A stretch of 39,030 bases of DNA from positions 1 to 39,030 of the forward strand of contig NZ_BOOG01000062.1 in the NCBI RefSeq assembly GCF_016863115.1. The letters run 5' to 3'. Position numbers and translations under genes: made by a program. The notes under the pieces are model-generated. The model was not told the DNA's origin and made no database searches. It was given only the letters and a program-made list of their open reading frames with translations. This DNA comes from Sphaerimonospora thailandensis (lineage in GTDB: Bacteria; Actinomycetota; Actinomycetes; Streptosporangiales; Streptosporangiaceae). Below are positions 6,065-13,994 of this stretch, in pieces (position 1 is the stretch's first letter; the number at the start of each line of letters is the position of its first letter).

Positions 6065-7072
6065 TCAAGGACGAGGAGGAGTCGCCGCGGGCAACTGATG
6101 CAGTGCCTGCATGGCGTTCTTCTCGATGCGTGAAAGATCGTGGAGAATGGCGCGGGCCTGTTCGAGATGCCCCACGTCGCCGCCATCTCCAGCCTTCGTG
6201 ATCAAGGTGGCCACGTCCGTCCACAGGGTGGCGGCCTCGGCGTACAGCTTGTGACCCGTGCGGAGGTTGTTGTCGTCGACCAGTTGGAGGCACTCGCCGA
6301 GGAAATCGCGGTAGAGGGCGCGAAACAGGGCACCGCCGGTGCCGGCTTTCTCCATGAGGAGGGCGGCCTGCGGTAGGTCTTGCTGCGGATTGTCGGCGCG
6401 CAGCAGCCATTTCGGCAGCTGTTTGGCGGCTTTCTCGATGCCGCGGTAGCCCAGGTTCGCGATGGGAGCGGTCAGGAAGGCGTCGGCGCAGTGTTTGATG
6501 GCGGGGATGATCTGGTCCTGCCAGCAGGGTGAGCGCTCCGGCAGAGTGATGGTGAAGGATCGGTTTCTGGCGGTCATCGGGCCGCGTTCGGTCCGCGCCA
6601 TGGCCAAGCTGGCCCTGCTGGTGCGCACCGCCCCTCCCTGCTGGTCGGTGTCCACCAGGTAGACGTCGTGCTCGTCGTAGCCGTACATCGCGACGACATG
6701 GCCGCCGAAGTGCGTTTTGGACTGGAAGTACTCCAGGTGGTAGGAGTCGAGTTGAAGGCCGACCGGCTGGCCGGCATCTATGGGGGCGGCTACGTTCTCC
6801 CATGCCTTTCGCTGTGAGGTGGTCTCCTCGACCAGTAATGTCAGCCCCAGCCTGGCGGCCAGGTTCCTGGTGAGGTCGAAAGGCTTGACGCGGCCTCCGA
6901 GAAAGGGGAACGGCATGGCCTTGCTGTCCCAATAGATGAAGGACAGGCCCGAGCCCAGTCCGAACAGCATGGGCTCGGACAGATCAAGCCCCTCATGTCG
7001 CAGCAGCACTCCCAGCGCCGTCGTCTCGCAGTGGTGCATGCCGCGAGCCTCGATGTCCTTCACGATGGTCAT
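6065..7072 (-). CDS. BtrH N-terminal domain / DUF4872-like protein
   Basis: 335 residues; ATG 7072 preceded by GAGGAG 9 nt upstream. The start MTIVKDIEARGMHHCETTAL places a conserved Cys at residue 15 in the HHCETT context, and FGGHVVAMYGYDEHDVYLVD near 125-145 supplies the His and Asp of a papain-like fold. BtrH of butirosin biosynthesis is an acyltransferase of this family that moves an acyl group from a carrier protein to an aminoglycoside. The C-terminal half (DFLGECLQLVDDNN and following) resembles DUF4872. No carrier protein or glycoside pathway is visible nearby, so the acyl donor and acceptor are unknown; it may be a stand-alone cysteine-dependent acyltransferase or peptidase. Confidence 0.85.
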   Translation of the reverse strand: MTIVKDIEARGMHHCETTALGVLLRHEGLDLSEPMLFGLGSGLSFIYWDSKAMPFPFLGGRVKPFDLTRNLAARLGLTLLVEETTSQRKAWENVAAPIDAGQPVGLQLDSYHLEYFQSKTHFGGHVVAMYGYDEHDVYLVDTDQQGGAVRTSRASLAMARTERGPMTARNRSFTITLPERSPCWQDQIIPAIKHCADAFLTAPIANLGYRGIEKAAKQLPKWLLRADNPQQDLPQAALLMEKAGTGGALFRALYRDFLGECLQLVDDNNLRTGHKLYAEAATLWTDVATLITKAGDGGDVGHLEQARAILHDLSRIEKNAMQALHQLPAATPPRP

Positions 7073-7211
7073 ACGTCGCTCTCCTCAACAACTGGGCGAT
7101 CAGCGTGCGCGGCACTACCTGCCCCGGCTGCGCCGCCGGAGAGGCACTCCGGCTCCGGAATGTCGCGGAGTCGGTGAGCGCGGGGTCCGGCTACCGTGCA
7201 CACGCCGGAAA

Positions 7212-7370
7212 TCACCACGGATTGGCACGCGCCCATTCGACCAGGACGACGCCGACCATGGCCAGCGGAACTGTCTGGACGAGTGTGATCACGGGATTGA
7301 GAAGGCCATCCCCGATCAGCACGGCTACACAGATCGCGATCAGCTCAAGCGCTGAGCGCTTTCCCGTGCT
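7212..7370 (-). pseudogene. Short membrane-protein frame lacking a start
   Basis: The frame reads ALELIAICVAVLIGDGLLNP then VITLVQTVPLAMVGVVLVEW and ends ARANPW. Two hydrophobic segments and good codon use argue for a real small membrane protein, but no ATG/GTG with an RBS precedes it; only an internal GTG is possible. It may be a gene whose 5' end was lost, or a small ORF with an unusual start. It lies upstream of, and in the same direction as, the BtrH-like gene. Confidence 0.3.
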
Positions 7371-7510
7371 CTGACCATCTACATCGCGACGATACAGGCA
7401 AGACGCCTCCCATTGGAATGACCGGTTTCCTGCTCGTAAGGCTGGGTTGTCAACCGGATGCCCAAGTGCCCCGTCTTCTCCTGTGCCTAATTGTCACGAT
7501 AGGAGTCGTT

Positions 7511-8335
7511 TTGAGCATCCGCTCGATTCTCTCGGCCGCCACCCTTGTTGGTGGCTTGATCTCGGTCTGCCAGCCGGTGTACGCCTCCGCCGCCGGACTG
7601 CAGCGGGATGCGCTCGTCGTCACTGACATCGTGGATTACGAATGCACCGCGGACGGTGAGGCCGAGAAACAGGAAATCAAGGTCAAGGTCGAACTGACGA
7701 TGCCGACCGACGCCACGGCGGGCAAGCAGATGACCATCAACTGGCGTGGGACCTACTTCGACGACACGACCGCGTTGAGGGTGCCCGCCGCGGGGCTGGC
7801 GGTCGGCACCAAGCTCTACGCGTACGCATCCATCAGCGGGCTCGCCAAGCTGACCTCAGCCACCGGAGTCGGTGAGATCGCGTCGCTTACCCCGGGTGAG
7901 AGCATCCCCCTTCCGTTGGCCGAAGTCCCCCTGAAAACCACCTCGGCCAACGCGGGTACCGCGACGGTACGGCCGGCCGCCATCAACTTCGGGACCAGGC
8001 CCACCGAGCCGACGATCGAGTGTGAGGTGAAGAACGCCGACGATCTGACGACCTACAACCTCACGATCGGCACGGTGGACGATCGGCCGGCCGATTCCGA
8101 TACCGCCTCGGACACGTCGAGTCAGGAGCTCCCGAGTCAGGAACCCGCCGACGACACGGCAATCGAAACGACGAGGAACGGCAAGGTGAGCAAGACCCCG
8201 TCGGGTGGAGTCGCGACCGGAGGCGGGGGTGAGGTCGGCCCCGACGGGCGGGTGCTCGTACTGACCGGCCTCCTGCTCACCCTCACGGCCGCTGCCGGGC
8301 TTCTGCTGTCCCGTCGCCGCCTCAGCGAGGGATGA
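7511..8335 (+). CDS. Secreted surface protein with C-terminal membrane anchor
   Basis: TTG start at 7511 chosen because AGGAG (7501-7505) lies 5 nt upstream and the product then begins directly with a signal peptide (SIRSILSAATLVGGLISVCQ, cleavage likely after YASA). The mature part is a beta-rich domain (about 30-190) with two cysteines (ECTADG, ECEVKN), followed by a Ser/Glu/Pro/Asp-rich stalk, a Gly-rich linker and a final membrane helix ending SRRRLSEG. Sortase-like LPxTG is absent, so it is anchored by the helix itself. The body resembles a DUF6801-type surface domain only loosely; function unknown. Confidence 0.75.
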   Translation: MSIRSILSAATLVGGLISVCQPVYASAAGLQRDALVVTDIVDYECTADGEAEKQEIKVKVELTMPTDATAGKQMTINWRGTYFDDTTALRVPAAGLAVGTKLYAYASISGLAKLTSATGVGEIASLTPGESIPLPLAEVPLKTTSANAGTATVRPAAINFGTRPTEPTIECEVKNADDLTTYNLTIGTVDDRPADSDTASDTSSQELPSQEPADDTAIETTRNGKVSKTPSGGVATGGGGEVGPDGRVLVLTGLLLTLTAAAGLLLSRRRLSEG

Positions 8336-8510
8336 TCAGCGGGACGACCGGTTTCCGGTACGGATGAGTCCCGGTCTCGTACGCGATGACGACCGCCTGA
8401 GCGCGGTCGCGTAGGCCGAGTTTGGCGAAGATGCGGGCGACATGGGTCTTCACGGTGGCTTCGCTCGGCGTCAGTGTCTCGGCCAGTTCGGCGGCCTGAA
8501 TCCGCCGCGC
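8322..8510 (-). pseudogene. NarL/LuxR response regulator, C-terminal remnant
   Basis: The frame contains AAELAETLTPSEATVKTHVA followed by RIFAKLGLRDRAQAVVIAYE, the recognition half of a LuxR-type helix-turn-helix. The receiver domain, linker and first HTH helix are missing, and the upstream sequence turns into Ser/Tyr/Gly repeats from the hairpin at 8535-8580. A working regulator would need about 220 residues, so this is a truncated gene. Its end overlaps the end of the surface-protein gene by 14 bp. Confidence 0.7.
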
Positions 8511-8534
8511 GGCACCGGCGGATGGCCGTACGAG

Positions 8535-8580
8535 CCGTGCCAGGCCGTATGAGCCGTATGAGCCGTGCGGCCTGGCACGG
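8535..8580. repeat. 12-bp inverted repeat with repeated loop
   Basis: CCGTGCCAGGCC (8535-8546) pairs perfectly with GGCCTGGCACGG (8569-8580). The 22-nt loop holds the short repeat GTATGAGCC twice, and the same motif (GTACGAGCC) precedes the left arm. It lies exactly at the break in the LuxR remnant, so it may mark the deletion end or act as a terminator. Confidence 0.55.
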
Positions 8581-8734
8581 TCGGTCAACGAGAGCTGCGG
8601 GCTATGGATTGGACGGACCCGGGCGAGAGTGACATTTGGTGGGGTATGGGGCTTATGTCAGTGAATGACCGGACCGGCTGGGGTGCCGGTTTGCCGATGC
8701 CCCGGCCGTCCGGCGAGAGATTCCGGGGGGTCTC

Positions 8735-9280
8735 ATGGTGAGACGGCTCATCATCCTGCCGGCCATCGCGGCCGCGACGTTCTCGACGGCGGCGGCCGGG
8801 TTCGCCGCTGCGCCGCCCAACGTCAACGAGCAGGACCGGGGGTTCCTGACCGCGCTGCACGAGGGAAACCTGGCCGAGATCCAGGCTGGGAAGGCCGCCA
8901 AGCGGCAGGCCAGCCACGAGGAGGTCCGGGAGATAGGGAAGATGCTGGTCTACGACCACAAGAAGCTGGACAAGGAGGTCACACAGGTCGCCGGAGACTT
9001 AGGCGTCGACCTGCCGAGCAGCCCCAGCGCGAAGCAGCAGGCGGAGCTCGAACAGATCACCGCCAAGAGCGGGACCGAGTTCGATCGGGCCTGGCTGGAG
9101 GCGGAGGTCGCCGAGCATCGAGCGGACCTGGCCGCCGGGGCGAAGCAGCTGTCGGAGGGCTCCTCGGCAGAGGTGAAGCAGCTCGCCCGGGACGCCGAAC
9201 CGGTCGTTCAGGAACACCTGGACGAGCTCGAGGAGGTCCAGGACGAAGGGAAGACCCAGGGCGGAGGGGACACGACCTAG
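8735..9280 (+). CDS. DUF4142 domain exported protein
   Basis: 181 residues. Signal peptide at the N-terminus (MVRRLIILPAIAAATFSTAA, cleavage near GFAAA). The mature protein begins NEQDRGFLTALHEGNLAEIQ, the DUF4142 signature start, then EVREIGKMLVYDHKKLDKEV and EVAEHRADLAAG, a ferritin-like helical bundle, and ends in a charged EVQDEGKTQ tail. DUF4142 proteins are periplasmic or cell-wall-located helical proteins of unknown function, often linked to stress. RBS GGGGGG lies just upstream of ATG. A terminator follows 10 bp after the stop. Confidence 0.88.
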   Translation: MVRRLIILPAIAAATFSTAAAGFAAAPPNVNEQDRGFLTALHEGNLAEIQAGKAAKRQASHEEVREIGKMLVYDHKKLDKEVTQVAGDLGVDLPSSPSAKQQAELEQITAKSGTEFDRAWLEAEVAEHRADLAAGAKQLSEGSSAEVKQLARDAEPVVQEHLDELEEVQDEGKTQGGGDTT

Positions 9281-9289
9281 AGCGAGTGA

Positions 9290-9323
9290 CCCGCCGGGCC
9301 GAGAATGTCCTCCGCCCGGCGGG
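9290..9323 (+). terminator. Terminator after the DUF4142 gene
   Basis: CCCGCCGGGC (9290-9299) pairs perfectly with GCCCGGCGGG (9314-9323), 14-nt loop, followed by CTTCG. It lies 10 bp after the stop codon. Confidence 0.65.
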
Positions 9324-9385
9324 CTTCGAAATCTACCGGAATGCGGGACAGTGCTCCGGCTTTCAGCTTCAGGCCGGGGAGGAGT

Positions 9386-9517
9386 TCAGGTGACCAGCCG
9401 CACCAGCAGCCAGACCAACCAGATGATGACCGCCCAGCAGACGAGCCCGGCGATCATCATCGCGACGAGACCGCGGAGCCGATAACGCTTACCGCGCGGT
9501 CCTGGTTGTTGCTTCAC
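9386..9517 (-). CDS. Small single-pass membrane protein, 43 aa
   Basis: GTG at 9517 preceded by GGGAGGACAC, GGAGG with an 8-nt spacer. The product has a basic head (KQQPGPRGKRYRLRG) and one long hydrophobic helix (LVAMMIAGLVCWAVIIWLV), ending LLVRLVT, so the basic head is probably cytoplasmic. A 25-residue ORF, minus 9514-9591 (starting MAERRGYDD), ends by overlapping this GTG, which would couple the two if it is translated. The genes lie downstream of the two-component system on the same strand. Family unknown. Confidence 0.6.
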   Translation of the reverse strand: MKQQPGPRGKRYRLRGLVAMMIAGLVCWAVIIWLVWLLVRLVT

Positions 9518-9664
9518 TCACGTGTCCTCCCGGTAGCGCGGCCGCCATCGCCCGCGTCCGGAGCGTCATCGTAACCCCGCCGTTCCGCCATCGCCCGGCC
9601 TCTCGGCCGTTCCTTGTGACTTCCGTTGACGAAGGTCGTACGGCCGATGCCGGCTGGCGGGGGG

Positions 9665-10336
9665 TCAGCGGGTCCGGGGATCGCCGGGGCCGACATCGGG
9701 CGGGAACTCCCGCGCCATGATCGCCGCCTGTACGCGGCTGCGCAGGTCGAGCTTGGCGAGCAGGCGGCTGACGTGCGTCTTCGCCGTGCCCTCCGCCATG
9801 CCCAGCTCCCGGGCGATCTCCGCGTTGGACAGCCCCCGACCGATGTGGAAGAGCACCTCGCGCTCACGCGCGGTCAGGTTCTCGTACGGCTCCCGCCCGG
9901 CCGTGGAAGCCCCGGCCGAAGCGGGCATGGCGGCGAACGCCTCGATCATCCTCCGGGTGACCGAGGGAGAGATCAGGCCGTCGCCGCGCGCCACGACGCG
10001 GACGGCCTCGATGAGCGCGTCGGCGTCGGTGTTCTTGAGCAGGAACCCGGCCGCCCCGGCGCGGAGCGCACCGAAGACGTATTCGTCCAGGTCGAAGGTG
10101 GTGAGGATCACCACGTCCGCCACGCCGCGCAGCCTCCTGGCGGCGGTGATGCCGTCGAGTCTCGGCATCCGGATGTCCATCAGCACGATGTCGGGACGGA
10201 GCCGCTCGGCCAACTCGACCGCCTCCAGCCCGTCGGCGGCCTCAGCGACGACCTCGATGTCCGGTGTGCCGTCCAGGATCAGCACGACTCCGGCGCGCAC
10301 CGCCGCGTGATCGTCGGCCACCAGTACGCGGATCAT
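9665..10336 (-). CDS. NarL-family response regulator
   Basis: 223 residues from ATG 10336, the start that gives the canonical MIRVLVADDH receiver opening; the frame upstream is noise. Receiver domain with the D8/D9 acidic pair, phospho-acceptor D54 (VLMDIRMP), T83-type switch in ILTTFD and K105-type FLLKN. A LuxR helix-turn-helix follows near 150-210 (LTAREREVLFHIGRGLSNAE, then MAEGTAKTHVSRLLAKLD). ATGA overlap with the histidine kinase stop (10333-10336) shows translational coupling. It should bind DNA after phosphorylation; targets are unknown, though the divergent membrane protein at 11710 is a candidate. Confidence 0.94.
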   Translation of the reverse strand: MIRVLVADDHAAVRAGVVLILDGTPDIEVVAEAADGLEAVELAERLRPDIVLMDIRMPRLDGITAARRLRGVADVVILTTFDLDEYVFGALRAGAAGFLLKNTDADALIEAVRVVARGDGLISPSVTRRMIEAFAAMPASAGASTAGREPYENLTAREREVLFHIGRGLSNAEIARELGMAEGTAKTHVSRLLAKLDLRSRVQAAIMAREFPPDVGPGDPRTR

Positions 10337-11559
10337 GCCGGTGATCCTGTCGGAAGCTCGGCCCGCATCCGCCACCGGGTCCCCCGCGACGGCCCGGCCT
10401 CAAGAGGTACGGCCGCGAGCTGCCCGGTGTCGTACGGCGGCATGGCCTCGAGCGGGCCGGCGTCGAACGAGCCGCCGACCAGCGCGGTGCGTTCCCGCAT
10501 CCCGACGAGGCCGGCGCCCGCGCCCGGCAGGGTCGACGGGCTGTCGCGGTCCACCGGATTCTCCACGATCAGCACCACACGATCAGGGGCGTACTCGATC
10601 ACCACCTCCGCGTCGGCCCCGCCGTGCTTGAGCACGTTGGTGAGGGCCTCCTGCAGGATCCGATAGGCGGCCAGATCGACGGCGGGCGGCAGGGGACGCG
10701 ACGTGCCGCGAACCGTGAGCCGCGCCCTGACCCCCGTCCGGTCGATGAGGTCGGCGGCGTCCGCCAGCCGCCGCCGGATCGGCTCGGCCTCCTCGCCCTC
10801 GCCGTCGTGGCGCAGCAGTCCGATCATCGTGCGCATCTCCGCCATTCCCTGAACGCTGTTCTCCCTGATCGACTTCATGACTTTCCGTACGGCTGCCGCA
10901 TCCAGGTCCTGGCGTACCAGCAGCGCGGACGACTGGATGGCGATCGCACTGAAGTGATTGGAGACCAGATCGTGCAGCTCACGGGCCATGCGGGTGCGTT
11001 CGCCGGCGATCGCGGCCTGCCGGTCGAGCTCGGCGAGCCGGGCCACCTGCTCGGCGCGCTCCCGCTCTGCCACGGCCTGGTCGCGATGCTGTCTGATGAC
11101 GTTCGCCGTGCTGACGGGGACGACCCCGATCAGCGCCGCCTGCACCGGAAACAACGCGAGCGTCCGCCAGTCCCCCGTGACGAACCAGGCGGCCGCACCG
11201 GTGAGCACGGCACCCGCCGAGGTGATCCAGAGCAGCGTACGGCCCAGCGGGCGCGGGCCGTACAGCGCGGCGGCGTAGAGATTGTCGGTGAAGACCAGGA
11301 TCGTCCCGAGCGAGGGCCCGAGCACGACGTCGGCGGCCATGCCCGTGACTCCCAGCGCGAGCGTGACCACCGGCGCGCGTCGCCGTACGACCACGGCGGC
11401 ACAGGTGAGGGCGAGCGGCAGGGCCAGGAGGGGAAGCGGACGGCCGCGATCGAGCAGGGCGCCGCCGGCCAGCAGGACCAGGCCCATGACGAAGGCCGCC
11501 GCGGCCAGCAGCGCGTCCTGCCGGGCAGGGGACCAGCTGAGAGGGGACCAAGAAGTCAT
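10333..11559 (-). CDS. Sensor histidine kinase (DesK/NarL type)
   Basis: 408 residues from ATG 11559; another ATG 18 nt upstream is possible. The N-terminal half has five or six membrane segments with no large extracellular domain, so it probably senses membrane state or an intramembrane ligand. HisKA_3 dimerisation domain with phospho-His about H196 (ARELHDLVSNHFSAIAIQSS), then a HATPase with AAYRILQEALTNVLKHGG (N box) and GAGAGLVGMRERTALVGG (G boxes). Partner of the overlapping response regulator. The gene is divergent from the membrane protein at 11710 across a 150-bp promoter region. Confidence 0.94.
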   Translation of the reverse strand: MTSWSPLSWSPARQDALLAAAAFVMGLVLLAGGALLDRGRPLPLLALPLALTCAAVVVRRRAPVVTLALGVTGMAADVVLGPSLGTILVFTDNLYAAALYGPRPLGRTLLWITSAGAVLTGAAAWFVTGDWRTLALFPVQAALIGVVPVSTANVIRQHRDQAVAERERAEQVARLAELDRQAAIAGERTRMARELHDLVSNHFSAIAIQSSALLVRQDLDAAAVRKVMKSIRENSVQGMAEMRTMIGLLRHDGEGEEAEPIRRRLADAADLIDRTGVRARLTVRGTSRPLPPAVDLAAYRILQEALTNVLKHGGADAEVVIEYAPDRVVLIVENPVDRDSPSTLPGAGAGLVGMRERTALVGGSFDAGPLEAMPPYDTGQLAAVPLEAGPSRGTRWRMRAELPTGSPA

Positions 11560-11709
11560 CGATGACGATTCCACCATCAACGCGGGTGTGGTACGTCGTT
11601 CCGAGGGTGGGGCGGGTGCGTACATCGAAATGTGTACCCGGGATCGTCGCCGACGACGATGCGTGAGGCGGCGGCGAGCGAGAGTGTTGAAGCCGGAGGT
11701 GCGTCGTCG

Positions 11710-12252
11710 TTGCTCGTCTTCATCATCGCCTGTGAGATCGGCTTCTGGGTGCTGCTCGCGCTCGGCCTGGTGCTGCGCTATCTGGTGCGGGCCCGCCGGG
11801 CGAGCGACGTCGCGCTGCTGAGCGTTCCGCTCGTGGACGTGGTCCTGCTCGTCGCGACCGTGATCGACCTGCGGTCGTCGGAGACCGTCGCCACCTGGCA
11901 GCACGGTCTGGCGGCCGCGTACCTCGGGTACACGGTGGTCTTCGGTCACCGTACGATCCGCTGGGCTGACGCGTGGGTCGGCCACCGGTTCGGCGGCGGG
12001 CCACCCCCGCGCAGGCCACCGGCGGGCGGCATGGCCCGTACGCGGTATGAGTGGGCGTTCTGGTTCCGGATCGTGATCGCGTACGGTGTGACCTGCGCTC
12101 TGCTGTTCGCCGGGGTCTGGATGGTGGGGGATCCGGCCAGGACGACCGCGTTGTCCGACTTCATGGCCGGCCTCGCCAAGGTGCCGTTGATCGCGCTGAT
12201 CTGGCCGGTCAGCTACACGATCTGGCCCAAGAAGGTGGCAAGCGGATCATGA
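11710..12252 (+). CDS. Integral membrane protein, divergent from the kinase
   Basis: Start TTG 11710 chosen because GGAGG (11695-11699) lies 10 nt upstream and the product then opens with a membrane helix (LVFIIACEIGFWVLLALG); ATG 11659 is an in-frame alternative without a better RBS. About 180 residues with five predicted hydrophobic segments, a cytoplasmic Pro/Arg loop (GGGPPPRRPPAGG) near the middle and a C-terminal WPVSYTIWPKK. No catalytic motif. Its position opposite a sensor kinase suggests it may be regulated by, or signal to, that system. Function unknown. Confidence 0.7.
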   Translation: MLVFIIACEIGFWVLLALGLVLRYLVRARRASDVALLSVPLVDVVLLVATVIDLRSSETVATWQHGLAAAYLGYTVVFGHRTIRWADAWVGHRFGGGPPPRRPPAGGMARTRYEWAFWFRIVIAYGVTCALLFAGVWMVGDPARTTALSDFMAGLAKVPLIALIWPVSYTIWPKKVASGS

Positions 12253-12357
12253 ACTCTTGGGGAGGAGGCGGGCGAACTATTGGCGCGAGCCGGGGCGTGA
12301 GGTCTGGTAGAGTTACCTCCGTTGCCGAAGCCGCAGGTGAGCGGTGGCGACGACCAA

Positions 12358-12430
12358 GCGGCCGTAGCTCAATGGATAGAGCATCTGACTACGGATCAGA
12401 AGGTTAGGGGTTCGAGTCCTCTCGGCCGCG
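12358..12430 (+). tRNA. tRNA-Arg(ACG)
   Basis: Complete cloverleaf: acceptor GCGGCCG/CGGCCGC, D arm GCTC...GAGC, anticodon stem TCTGA/TCAGA around CTACGGA (anticodon ACG, read as inosine), T arm AGGGG-TTCGAGT-CCTCT, discriminator G; CCA is not encoded. 73 nt. Its 3' part is repeated at 17820-17868, so the gene is the insertion site of a 5.4-kb island and stays functional because the island side restores it. Confidence 0.97.
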
Positions 12431-12458
12431 CACATCACACAAGGCCCGTGACCAGGGA
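12410..12458. other. attL of the tRNA-Arg island
   Basis: About 48 bp from the T loop of tRNA-Arg through the first arm of its terminator (GTTCGAGTCCTCTCGGCCGC... to GACCAGG) recur at 17820-17868 with three internal mismatches. The intact tRNA side is therefore attL. Confidence 0.8.
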
Positions 12459-12476
12459 AAACCTGGCAACGGGCCT
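12442..12476 (+). terminator. tRNA-Arg terminator
   Basis: AGGCCCGT (12442-12449) pairs with ACGGGCCT (12469-12476), with an inner stem CCAGG/CCTGG around GGAAAA-type loop bases, then TCGTCGTTTTC. The left arm alone is repeated at attR, so the crossover carried part of the terminator. Confidence 0.85.
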
Positions 12477-12721
12477 CGTCGTTTTCTAGATCAACCGCGT
12501 TGTTTGCTAACACCCTTGCCAACAGGACACCGATGAGACGCCTGGGCGCCGAGCGCTACGCCAAGAGCAGGGTTCGTAGGGGGCCGAGGAGCCCTGATCG
12601 CCTCGCACGCCATCGACCCAGGCAAGCCCAGCAGACCAGCTCCCACGGCTCAAGCCCGGCCGTGCCGGTAGGCCAACCAGCGCGCGAGGAAGGTCACCGG
12701 GAATCTGGAACACGCGAGGCC

Positions 12722-12899
12722 GGGCTTGCCCCTCCATCGCCGGCCCGCTACCGCTCCGCGGTGGGTCGACGGCGAACGAGATGATCAGGGCGCGGGGCGT
12801 ATGTGTGGCACTAACCTTGTGCCCGTGGGCAGGAAGCGATACGTCGCAAGAGGTGTACCCGGCGGCTACCGGATCTGGGATAACAAGACCCGCCGCTGG
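12722..12899 (+). repeat. Repeat segments B1 (12722-12780) and A1 (12846-12899)
   Basis: B1 (59 bp, starts GGGCTTGCCCCTCC) and A1 (54 bp, starts GCAAGAGGTGTACCC) both recur at 17155-17265 with about 5 and 3 mismatches but in the opposite order. A1 lies inside the small gene at 12801. The 12431-12721 stretch before B1 holds only the tRNA terminator and no convincing gene. Confidence 0.8.
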
Positions 12900-13013
12900 T
12901 GGGGTGACCTGTACGAACTCTGCCCCGACAAACTCCTCAACGAATTGAACGGCGAGAAAAACAGCGAGAAGATCACCACGCTACTGCGGCAGTACCGCGC
13001 CCAGAAGCGATAG
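12801..13013 (+). CDS. Small basic hypothetical protein, 70 aa
   Basis: ATG 12801 (MCGTNLVPVGRKRYVARG); GTG codons at 12819 and 12825 are possible later starts, and no strong SD decides. The core, GGYRIWDNKTRRWWGDLYEL, is aromatic and basic, followed by a charged helix (LLNELNGEKNSEKITTLLRQ). A 17-codon piece of the same gene survives at 17158-17208, so it was once duplicated. No known family. It is the first gene inside the tRNA-Arg island. Confidence 0.6.
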   Translation: MCGTNLVPVGRKRYVARGVPGGYRIWDNKTRRWWGDLYELCPDKLLNELNGEKNSEKITTLLRQYRAQKR

Positions 13014-13232
13014 CTGGAGCGGAAACCGAGCGCTATCTGTGTGGCAGCGCCGCCGAGCGGGGGAAACGGACCTTGAAGGCCGAGTCGAGGGCGCTTTCAG
13101 GGCACACGGGCTCGAGAAACAGCGCGAAACGCTGAAAGCCAGTGAAAGGCCAAAAGCGCAGGCACAGGGTCGAGTGGATATAGCCGCTGATTAGGCCCTT
13201 CTTTAAGGGGTCGCGCTCGTCCCTGTCTCTGC

Positions 13233-13991
13233 TCAACCGGCCGCGCCATCCTCGTAGTGCTCGTGCTCCTGGTATGCGGTGGTGAATCGGCTAATGAAGT
13301 CAGCCGTCGAGTGTTCCGGCCTGCTCGGATGGAAGTGCCCGTTGGTAACAGCCCACTCGTAGACGGGATCGTCGACCCGGTACTCGGTGAGCATCCCGGT
13401 CAGTCCTCGCGCACTGATCCACTCCTCGGCCAGGCCCTTGGTGCTGAAGATTGCCGAAGGCCAGCGTCCACCCTCACCCACGAACGCCCAGACCGTCTGC
13501 CGTCCATCTCCTCCGGGCCTCTCTTCGAGATCACGAGGTAGCGGCAGATCCAGTCTCCCGAGGAAGGCGGCGGTTTTCACCTCCACGAAGATCTCTGCAT
13601 CATCGGGGTCGTCAACGTCTTCATCCTCGTCCGCGTCGATCTCCGCTGGGTCAATGTCCTCGGCGAGGTAGGCCGCCAGTTTGAGCTTCTTCGCCTCGAT
13701 CTCGGCGTCGCTGGAAATGCCATGTGCCTGTCCCCACCAGTTGGCCAGTCCTGCCGCTTCAAGTGCCGGGTCGGTCGGCGCTGAGGCTTCCGGATCCTCA
13801 AAGTAGGTACGCGGGGTAACGCCCAGGTAAGCGACGCCAGAACCCGGCCCTGTCGGCCGATAGACCACGGTCGTGATGTCGCTGTCATGAATACTCACCA
13901 TGAGCCAGGGCTCGGCGAGGTCCGGATGTTGATCGGCCTCATGCTCCAGCCAGCGGCTTCCGTCATACCGATAGGTGCCGAAGAACCCCAT
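13233..13991 (-). CDS. Two-domain conserved hypothetical protein, 252 aa
   Basis: Start ATG 13991 with GGAGGGAG about 9-14 nt upstream; the 11 extra N-terminal residues of the longer frame lack an RBS. N-terminal domain opens MGFFGTYRYDGSRWLEHEAD and contains EPWLMVSIHDSDITTVVYRP and GVTPRTYFEDPEAS. An acidic linker (DADEDEDVDDPDDAE) joins it to a C-terminal domain of about 85 residues (TVWAFVGEGGRWPSAIFST then GLTGMLTEYRVDDPVYEWA) that resembles the DUF7710 type as I remember it. Such small domains recur near polymorphic toxin immunity genes, but function is unknown. Island cargo, transcribed towards the tRNA. Confidence 0.8.
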   Translation of the reverse strand: MGFFGTYRYDGSRWLEHEADQHPDLAEPWLMVSIHDSDITTVVYRPTGPGSGVAYLGVTPRTYFEDPEASAPTDPALEAAGLANWWGQAHGISSDAEIEAKKLKLAAYLAEDIDPAEIDADEDEDVDDPDDAEIFVEVKTAAFLGRLDLPLPRDLEERPGGDGRQTVWAFVGEGGRWPSAIFSTKGLAEEWISARGLTGMLTEYRVDDPVYEWAVTNGHFHPSRPEHSTADFISRFTTAYQEHEHYEDGAAG

Positions 13992-13994
13992 TAG

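Noticed and set aside
12431-12721. Possible integrase gene next to attL
   Set aside because: No frame on either strand shows integrase boxes; the region is the tRNA terminator plus unassigned DNA.
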